From IMG/VR virus record IMGVR_UViG_3300020439_000003, positions 45,555 to 109,554 of that record: a stretch of 64,000 nt of DNA; one strand, given 5' to 3'. Below, piece by piece: positions 57,736 through 64,000 of the stretch (position 1 is the first letter of the stretch; the number at the start of each line of letters is the position of its first letter). The notes under the pieces are model-generated. The model was not told the DNA's origin. It did no database searches and saw only the letters and a program-made list of their open reading frames with translations. This DNA comes from a virus. The translations under genes were made by a program, and so were the position numbers.

Positions 57736-58113
57736 TCAGAAGGCGTACTTCACACCCAATTTACCGCCGTAACCACGGTCCACGTCGCTGTCGCCAGAAC
57801 CTTGGAAGGAGACCTCACCATAGACACCCAGTGCCTCGGTAGCAGCAACGGAGATACCTGCCTTACCAGAAGGAACAGTGTCATCAGCAGCACCGTCAGG
57901 AGCGACGTAGCTAGCACCACCTTGTACGTACCATGCAGCAGACTCGCCGAGGGCACCCTCGTAGCCTACGTGGAAATCAGTCGTGGCACCAGTGTAATCC
58001 GTGCCCGTCCAACCTGCATTGGTTTCCACGTTCACGTAGGGTCCTGCAAGGGCAGCACCAGGAGCAGCGAAAGCAGCAGCAGCAGCGGCGGCAGCGAAAG
58101 CAGTTTTGATCAT
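57736..58113 (-). CDS. Porin-like outer-membrane beta-barrel protein
   Basis: 125 residues. An Ala-rich signal peptide (TAFAAAAAAAAFAAPGAALA) is followed by a mature part of alternating strands (TDFHVGYEGAL, AWYVQGGASYVA, AGISVAATEALGVYGEVSFQG) ending in Tyr-Ala-Phe, the C-terminal signature of outer-membrane barrels. Too short for a large porin, suited to an eight-strand barrel. Could alter the host outer membrane. It has its own late promoter and a terminator. Confidence 0.8.
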   Translation of the reverse strand: MIKTAFAAAAAAAAFAAPGAALAGPYVNVETNAGWTGTDYTGATTDFHVGYEGALGESAAWYVQGGASYVAPDGAADDTVPSGKAGISVAATEALGVYGEVSFQGSGDSDVDRGYGGKLGVKYAF

Positions 58114-58166
58114 TTGTTGTTTACCTTTAAGTATGTTTACTCATGGAGTTTAACCCATGGATGGCA

Positions 58167-58229
58167 GAGGACTCGACATGTCCTCGTCTTTGTTACAGAT
58201 CGTTACGCGCATAACGATCTTTATTTATA
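58167..58229 (-). promoter_or_regulatory. Late promoter plus two inverted repeats before the porin-like gene
   Basis: Minus-strand TATAAATA at 58229-58222, immediately followed by a perfect 9-bp inverted repeat AGATCGTTA/TAACGATCT (58220-58197). Then a second stem GAGGAC/GTCCTC at 58185-58167. The predicted start lies in the first arm. The leader to ATG 58113 is about 100 bases and ends with an AAAGG. It may bind a regulator or protect the RNA 5' end. No gene lies in the 58114-58311 gap. Confidence 0.65.
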
Positions 58230-58311
58230 CACTTTTGTTCTCAAAAATGCACACCCTTGTGACAGTTGAGACTCAGATATACTTAGTAACAAGTACATCC
58301 GAATTGTGACA

Positions 58312-58614
58312 TTAGTCCTTGTTCAGGTAGTCACGGATGTCGTCGGCAACCTGCTCGGAAACAGGTGCCTCAGGGGTCTCAGCAGGAAGGATTTGGATCT
58401 CTTCTGACTGAGGAGGTAATTCTACCTCCTTCATGTCAATCCTGTCAAGCTCTCCTCTCCAACCATGATAGTATTTCTTCATCGCTTTGAGCATCTTGCG
58501 CTTACCACGAGGGTCATGCTCGTATTTTTCCAGCACTTTTCTCAGTGCGTTCATGCGTCTGGCAGAGTGCATAAGACTTCTGTCAGCAGCAGAGTTGCCA
58601 AATCCTTGACTCAT
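58312..58614 (-). CDS. Conserved phage protein, unknown
   Basis: 100 residues. Basic helical N-terminus (MHSARRMNALRKVLEKYEHDPRGKRKMLKAM) and acidic Pro-rich C-terminus (LPPQSEEIQILPAETPEAP). Start overlaps the stop of the 1498-residue gene (ATGA). Possibly virion or nucleic-acid associated; no family known. Confidence 0.7.
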   Translation of the reverse strand: MSQGFGNSAADRSLMHSARRMNALRKVLEKYEHDPRGKRKMLKAMKKYYHGWRGELDRIDMKEVELPPQSEEIQILPAETPEAPVSEQVADDIRDYLNKD

Positions 58615-61600
58615 TCTACTTCGTCGATAATAATTTTGAACTTAACTCGATCAACCTTACCACCTGTCTGACACATATACCAGATGTTTGAATCTCTGTT
58701 GTGTGACTCTTGGTAGAAGATTTCACGAGGTGTGTACCTATCCTCGCTAAACTTACGAGCAGTACGATCACTCATACCGATAGTTGTTACGTCAATTTCC
58801 TTAGGAAGAGGAACATTAGCACCAGCATCCCTAGGGAAATAAGGAGTGACAGAACCGTTTGAGTTCTGGTACTTAGGTTTCTTCGGTTGTTCAGGTGGCC
58901 ATACCATTTCAAACTCTTGTCCGACCTGATATGCCTGACCACGATCAACGATGTCGAATACTTCCACGGCACACCCCCAGTATATATTATTACCGTAGCG
59001 TGAACCACCTGTGTACCACTGATCGGGGATTGAATATGGCCAGAACGCCATCCGAATCTTTCCTAAGTTGGAGTTTTCGATTGCTCGTTCCTTGTTACCA
59101 TACTCACCTACCACATAGTCATGCATGAATGACATCTTACTGTACTGTCCATTAGATGTGATGGCAGTACCCTTAGGATGAGCACCCTGATTGCCTTGGT
59201 TGATACCCTTTGCATAGTAAGCATCAATGTCGGCAAACAAAGATGCTTCATATCCATAGGACACAGAGCGATACTGTGCGAACCAGGCATTGAAACCATG
59301 ACTATTTGATAGATGATAGTAGTTTCTCTTCAACTTGTCAACCTCTACGGCAGGGCGACAGATCAAACCACGTCCATGCTCGAACAGAGTGTTGTAGAAG
59401 ATGCCACGGACACGACCTCTGGGGTTGTTGTAGGTATACACGTTATCCCACTCACCCTGAGCGTCATGCTGGGTACTCAGGATCATACCCCATCTATCAT
59501 CTGTGCCACCCTCATAGAAACCAGGCGGTGAATTCTGTGGTGAGAACTCTGCCCAGTCATCACCACCATAATAGATGTCATCCCAGTCAGCACTCTGACC
59601 GTTACCATTATTAGTATTGACCTGACCATTGTTCCATACAGTCACAGGGTCAGTCCACTTGTCCTCACGGTGATCCCAGAGAGCAATCTTCAACTTCTTG
59701 ATCCTACCCTGATCACTGTCAGGTGAAGAAGTATTCTGTGAAGATGTTCTACCAACACCATAGGTATTGGATCGTCCTGCACCCTCACCTGCACCACCAG
59801 CGGTAGTCAAGCTGACATTCCATGGTTTCTCAAACTTGTTGTCACCAGTGTCCATGAGAATGAATCCAACCGAAGCATTACCATAGGCAGGACCACGTAG
59901 AGGACCATCAATTATAAATTTAAGTTCATCACCTTCGGAAATGGAGAAGGAAGCAAGATCAACACCAACGTTCGGCCAATCTCCGATGTCTAACTGGCGA
60001 TTAACTATATCAACATTGTTCTTTTGCAACCTGTATCTGAACTTGATGTCCATGGATTCAGGTGCATTGATGAAGGAACCGAATGCTTTTAACTTAAACG
60101 ATGCAGACTTGTATGCTTTGATGGTTTGGGTCTTGTTGACCTCAACCAAGTATTCACCATCACACTTACCAACGTTTGAGTTCTTAAACTTGTTGATCTT
60201 GTTTTCGGGTACAGGTTTACCACAACCAGCACGAGTCGTGGTTACATCAGCAAAGTAACCATCGAAGTTGGGATTAGAACACTGTTCCTTGACGATGATA
60301 TCCATCATCACTTTCTCTGGTGATGGTTGATCAAACACATAGCATTCGATGCCATCATATTTGTAGTCACCACCAGGTTGCAGCATCTCGTAGTAGATCT
60401 TGAAGTCATCGTAATCATCATCACCATTCAACAGATCTTCCCACCACTGCCAGTTATTACTCTTGAACTTTACCTTAGATGTAGAGGCAGATCCCTGAGA
60501 TTCTGTCGGGTTCATCTTCCTATTAGAGAAGAACACCCATCCATTTTCTGTGGATGCACTGTGCTTGTATCCCCGACTCTGTGAATTGAATGTAATTGAC
60601 TGACCATTACTGACGCCACCATTACCATCAGGAATCAAGAAGAATACAATGTCCTTATGTGGATACTGTTGCAACGTGCTGAGTTCAATTCTGAACTGCG
60701 TGGTCTCGATATCTCTGGTGGTATTTGCTTCAATAACTTTTGCCCAATGAATAGTTTCACCATCTCTATCAGCAATAGCAACACCCCAGGAGTTCTCATA
60801 CCCAGCGTTACCTTTGATGACGTTGTAGGAGATTACAATAGGTGATATAGGGTTAGCAGCAATCCTATATGCAAGACGTGATGGATCATAGCGAAGTGGT
60901 TTCTGTGGGTTTGCTTGCAGAACCGTGCTGTACTTGTGGTCAGTTCCAACCCCGAGAGCATTGCTTTCTCTCTGCCTACTACCAATGTTTACAGTGGCAT
61001 TACAATCATTACCATGACCATCACGTAGACACAGAGACTTGTTACCGTTCTGACGAACTGCATTGAACTTGATACCACCAACAGGGTAGGTCTGACCACC
61101 AGTGACAGTGATGTAACCTGATCCAGATCCTCTTCTACCTTCTCTCTGGATAGAGTAACCTGCCACAGTTAGATTATCAAATGCTGTACCAGCAGTGCTG
61201 GGGTTATCGTTCCATTTAACTTCAATCTTTAATTTAACACTACCACTACCAGTAACTACCAGTTGATTAGCACTATTGAACTCAGCAGTTACCTCTTCTG
61301 CTTCTCCACGTCGCACATACTCATGTAGTTCCTGAACTTCCTCGTTAGGTAACAGATAGTTTACTGCCTTAGCAGCATTCTTAAATGCATAACCTAGGAG
61401 ATTACCCTCAGTGTATCCATATTGATTGATGTATGCACGGATACCCTCACCAGGACCATCAGGTTTACCTGGGTTGATTGTCAAGAGAGTGTCTTGGAGA
61501 CTGCTGGAATAGAACCTATACAGAGGCACAGCACCGTCCTCTGGTGCCGCCATGATATAGAAGGCAGGAGTGTTGCTGACCAGGGTGTAACCAGGGTCAG

Positions 61601-63107
61601 GGGTGGTGCTGAGACCGTATCTGTGATCGTTTGCACCAGGTCCAGTGACCTCCAACTCAACAGTCAGGTCACGCTTACCAGCGTTCCATGTGTGAGTGGT
61701 CTTGGTGCCAGGAGAGGGCAGAGAACCCGACCAGGAGTCGATCCACCACTCGGAGTCATATTCATTACCATCAAGCACACCACGGCACTTGAAGGTCACT
61801 GAGGCACCGCCTAGGGAGACTGTACGAGTCTGGATGTTACTGCTATTGAAATACTTGTTGCCTGCTTCACAGAATACTTTACCACCGTTGTAGTTACCAG
61901 CGATGTCAGTGGTCACAACTCTCAGGTTGTGCTTCAAGAATGAACCAGACCCATTAACGCCATTGCTGATAGGTGAGAGCATGACATTACTAGATCCAGC
62001 ACCACTGGTGTATTCATAGATGGGAACACGTTCACCTTCACAATTTTGCACACAGATCTTACCAGTCGTGCTGTTCTGTCCTCTGAAATAGAACGTATCA
62101 CAATCAGCACCTGGTGTCTTCCATGTACCAGTGATGTATGGTTTGAAGATACATTCAACTGCATCCTTCACACACTTATCCCATCCACCATCATCACCAG
62201 GGTCATCGACATCTCTACCGATGGACTTACAATATAGTTTCTTACCGTTCTCTATGATGTAGAAGATACCTTCCTCTGCCTCATCAGGTTGAGAACTGAT
62301 CTCTACGGTGCCTGCTGCCAGTCCTTCCATGACCTCTTGACAATCATCTCCACCAGGGACAGGGAACGGACCTGGGGGATATGGTATGGGTCCAACAGGA
62401 AAGATGTCACAGATAGCAAGTTCAGGAAAAAGATCACACAACCAGTCAATAGGACCGACTGGATCCAGATCAATGATAGGTTGCGTACCTGGGAAGTCAT
62501 CTGGTGTCACATCAGGCACAGGGACCGATGGATAACAACGGTCTACAATCTGTCTGATGACCTCACCAGGATTGATTTCAGGTGCAGGTTCGGGTTCGCC
62601 CTGGCGAGGTCTAGGAGGACCAGGAGGGCGTGGTGTTAGTGGTTGATCAGGACCATAGCAGTTCTGTACGATCTGCCTAACCAGTTCCCCTGGTGGCATG
62701 GTCGGAGGTGGTTCTGGTTCACCCTGCCTACCTCGTGGATTCTGACCAGGGATTGGAGAGTCTGGACTCAGGGCAGGACCATCACCGTTATAGCAGTTGT
62801 CTACTACTGCACGGATGGTATCAGCAGCAGTAGCAGCAGGCAGAGGCGTACTGTCATCGATGGTAGGTGGTCTAGGGATGCTGACCCTAGGACTACCAGA
62901 TGCGTCTGGTGTGTTGTTAACAATAGGAACATCCGCCGCATAGCAGTTACCTACTGTGAGACGGATGTTAGCACCAGGATTAACGGGTGCAGGGGGTGGA
63001 GTATCACCCTGCCTGCTCCTCACGTATTGGTTTCCAGCAGGATTCGTGCTGCTAGGGAGCAGTGGAATGCCACTATCGCCAGAATAACAAGGGTTGCCCG
63101 CTACCAT
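58611..63107 (-). CDS. Very large virion-like protein with Pro-rich NCY repeats
   Basis: 1498 residues. The first 210 residues have five repeats of a unit such as IRLTVGNCYAADVP, IRAVVDNCYNGD, VRQIVQNCYGPD and IRQIVDRCYPS, separated by Pro-rich linkers (RQGEPEPPPTMPP). A long beta-rich body follows with Cys pairs. Near residue 530 a VPLYRFYSS...YGYTEGNLLGYAF module resembles the DUF5648-type unit found in the protein at 1-1884. No membrane segment. A late promoter variant lies 22 bases upstream. Likely a giant tail-fibre or virion-surface protein. Confidence 0.78.
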   Translation of the reverse strand: MVAGNPCYSGDSGIPLLPSSTNPAGNQYVRSRQGDTPPPAPVNPGANIRLTVGNCYAADVPIVNNTPDASGSPRVSIPRPPTIDDSTPLPAATAADTIRAVVDNCYNGDGPALSPDSPIPGQNPRGRQGEPEPPPTMPPGELVRQIVQNCYGPDQPLTPRPPGPPRPRQGEPEPAPEINPGEVIRQIVDRCYPSVPVPDVTPDDFPGTQPIIDLDPVGPIDWLCDLFPELAICDIFPVGPIPYPPGPFPVPGGDDCQEVMEGLAAGTVEISSQPDEAEEGIFYIIENGKKLYCKSIGRDVDDPGDDGGWDKCVKDAVECIFKPYITGTWKTPGADCDTFYFRGQNSTTGKICVQNCEGERVPIYEYTSGAGSSNVMLSPISNGVNGSGSFLKHNLRVVTTDIAGNYNGGKVFCEAGNKYFNSSNIQTRTVSLGGASVTFKCRGVLDGNEYDSEWWIDSWSGSLPSPGTKTTHTWNAGKRDLTVELEVTGPGANDHRYGLSTTPDPGYTLVSNTPAFYIMAAPEDGAVPLYRFYSSSLQDTLLTINPGKPDGPGEGIRAYINQYGYTEGNLLGYAFKNAAKAVNYLLPNEEVQELHEYVRRGEAEEVTAEFNSANQLVVTGSGSVKLKIEVKWNDNPSTAGTAFDNLTVAGYSIQREGRRGSGSGYITVTGGQTYPVGGIKFNAVRQNGNKSLCLRDGHGNDCNATVNIGSRQRESNALGVGTDHKYSTVLQANPQKPLRYDPSRLAYRIAANPISPIVISYNVIKGNAGYENSWGVAIADRDGETIHWAKVIEANTTRDIETTQFRIELSTLQQYPHKDIVFFLIPDGNGGVSNGQSITFNSQSRGYKHSASTENGWVFFSNRKMNPTESQGSASTSKVKFKSNNWQWWEDLLNGDDDYDDFKIYYEMLQPGGDYKYDGIECYVFDQPSPEKVMMDIIVKEQCSNPNFDGYFADVTTTRAGCGKPVPENKINKFKNSNVGKCDGEYLVEVNKTQTIKAYKSASFKLKAFGSFINAPESMDIKFRYRLQKNNVDIVNRQLDIGDWPNVGVDLASFSISEGDELKFIIDGPLRGPAYGNASVGFILMDTGDNKFEKPWNVSLTTAGGAGEGAGRSNTYGVGRTSSQNTSSPDSDQGRIKKLKIALWDHREDKWTDPVTVWNNGQVNTNNGNGQSADWDDIYYGGDDWAEFSPQNSPPGFYEGGTDDRWGMILSTQHDAQGEWDNVYTYNNPRGRVRGIFYNTLFEHGRGLICRPAVEVDKLKRNYYHLSNSHGFNAWFAQYRSVSYGYEASLFADIDAYYAKGINQGNQGAHPKGTAITSNGQYSKMSFMHDYVVGEYGNKERAIENSNLGKIRMAFWPYSIPDQWYTGGSRYGNNIYWGCAVEVFDIVDRGQAYQVGQEFEMVWPPEQPKKPKYQNSNGSVTPYFPRDAGANVPLPKEIDVTTIGMSDRTARKFSEDRYTPREIFYQESHNRDSNIWYMCQTGGKVDRVKFKIIIDEVE

Positions 63108-63115
63108 GTATAAAA

Positions 63116-63796
63116 TTACTTATCGATATATTTATTCTCTTCCAACCACTGCCTCGTCAGAGGTGTGGGTTCATAGTCTTCCCACATCTTACCACGAGCA
63201 CAGGACTCCAATGCTTTCTGAGTCATACCTTCGGTCTTACCTGCCCAGGTTGCTTCCTTCTCCCATGGTTGTGCTTCTGGTGGATAGGTGCGACGCACCA
63301 TCTCTTGCCAGATCTCAGGCACATCTTCTTCTGGTTTGATGATAGCAATCATGTTGTTCTCAATAGTACCTGCCATACAATCTTGTGCAGCGTGCCATCC
63401 TTCATGTCGCACAACACTCATCAACACATGTGGTCGATACATGTATGCACGATTGAGATAGAAATGATTACTCACAGTATGGTAGACACCACGATGACCA
63501 ACTGGGAAATACCTCTCATCAGCAAGATACACATTCACACCAATGTTCTTGAATGCAATCATAATAAAATCAAACTCTTCCTTGACTGCATTCCAATTTG
63601 AATCAGGATATGCATGTTCAAGATCAATAGATGAATTGATGCGGTGTACATCTTTTGTGCATTCTTTCAGCAGCATACAACCCATGGCATCCATGGAGTA
63701 GTAACCTTTGGTGATCTTTTCTTCACCTGCTGACACTGGAACAGTCATACCATGTGCTGCCCCCAACAAGAGACCAGCGATAATATATCTGAACAT
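63116..63796 (-). CDS. Secreted zinc metallopeptidase-like protein (HExxH)
   Basis: 226 residues from ATG 63796; an upstream extension to 63856 is not needed. N-terminal signal peptide (FRYIIAGLLLGAAHGMTVPVSAG). Motif VVRHEGWHAAQDC gives H131-E132-x-x-H135, the zincin core, and a downstream EKEATW (about 179-184) could supply the third ligand. Cys pairs suggest disulfides. Lies between psbA and the giant fibre-like gene. Peptidase activity is predicted, substrate unknown. Confidence 0.78.
   Translation of the reverse strand: MFRYIIAGLLLGAAHGMTVPVSAGEEKITKGYYSMDAMGCMLLKECTKDVHRINSSIDLEHAYPDSNWNAVKEEFDFIMIAFKNIGVNVYLADERYFPVGHRGVYHTVSNHFYLNRAYMYRPHVLMSVVRHEGWHAAQDCMAGTIENNMIAIIKPEEDVPEIWQEMVRRTYPPEAQPWEKEATWAGKTEGMTQKALESCARGKMWEDYEPTPLTRQWLEENKYIDK
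63129..63136 (-). promoter_or_regulatory. Late-promoter-like AATAAATA before the 1498-residue gene
   Basis: Minus-strand AATAAATA 22 bases before ATG 63107, overlapping the 3' end of the peptidase gene. Confidence 0.55.
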
Positions 63797-63877
63797 AAAA
63801 ATAGGGGTCATAAGACCCCAGAAGTATAGCACTTGACTTGGATTTTGCCAAGTCAATTTAGCGGCGACGATATCAAT

Positions 63878-63883
63878 TATTTA

Positions 63884-63885
<2 letters not shown>
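63878..63885 (-). promoter_or_regulatory. Late-promoter-like GATAAATA at the psbA stop
   Basis: Minus-strand GATAAATA spans the psbA stop. It is about 80 bases before the peptidase ATG at 63796. One mismatch to TATAAATA. No other gene is in the gap. Confidence 0.4.

Positions 63886-64000
<115 letters not shown>

Overview
The window is part of the genome of a marine cyanophage of the T4-like (contractile-tailed, cyanomyovirus) type, most probably infecting Synechococcus or Prochlorococcus. The host assignment rests on the 3' end of psbA (photosystem II D1) at the right edge, a CP12 homologue, a CpeT-type phycobiliprotein lyase homologue, and a T4-like core: gp4, gp5, gp26, gp27-like hub, gp32, gp33, gp48, gp53, RNase H, PhoH and ThyX. 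Nearly all genes lie on the minus strand with ATGA, TAATG or TGATG overlaps. The only supported plus-strand genes are gp48 and gp53. I saw no tRNA, rRNA, CRISPR array, integrase or insertion sequence.

Layout (minus strand unless stated). 1-3.3 kb: 5' part of a large virion-like protein, an AbrB-like protein, an NlpC/P60-type hydrolase and an HNH endonuclease. 3.5-10.3 kb: many small phage proteins, two 2OG-Fe(II) oxygenases, a tail-type lysozyme, and a structured non-coding stretch at 4.19-4.51 kb with divergent promoter-like sequences. 10.3-22.8 kb: an SF2 helicase and an unusually dense set of Fe(II)/2-oxoglutarate enzymes, including a duplicated JmjC + prolyl-hydroxylase-like cassette. The same stretch carries a flavin-dependent tryptophan-halogenase homologue and two tandem glycine-rich adhesin-like proteins. 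22.8-32.1 kb: tail-fibre and virion proteins, one with a fibrinogen-like C-terminal signature. 32.1-47.1 kb: small proteins, gp5 spike, CpeT, a P4H-like enzyme, CP12, hub (gp27-like), two huge tape-measure/hub proteins carrying cell-wall hydrolase domains, gp26 and its small partner, tail-tube-like initiator, and gp4. 47.1-49.1 kb (+): gp48 and gp53. 49.1-57.7 kb: replication and nucleotide genes (gp32, DUF1825-like protein, gp33, PD-(D/E)XK exonuclease, PhoH, ThyX, RNase H, glutaredoxins). 57.7-64 kb: porin-like barrel with its own late promoter and terminator, a 1498-residue virion-like protein, a secreted HExxH peptidase, and psbA.

Regulation visible in the sequence: T4-type late promoters (TATAAATA and close variants) precede several structural genes, and a few sigma-70-like promoters and a recurring CGTGTATT element precede early-type or small genes. 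The most striking system-level feature is the physical interleaving of about a dozen putative hydroxylases and one halogenase with adhesin genes, which suggests enzymatic modification of virion or host-surface molecules. That function is inference only.
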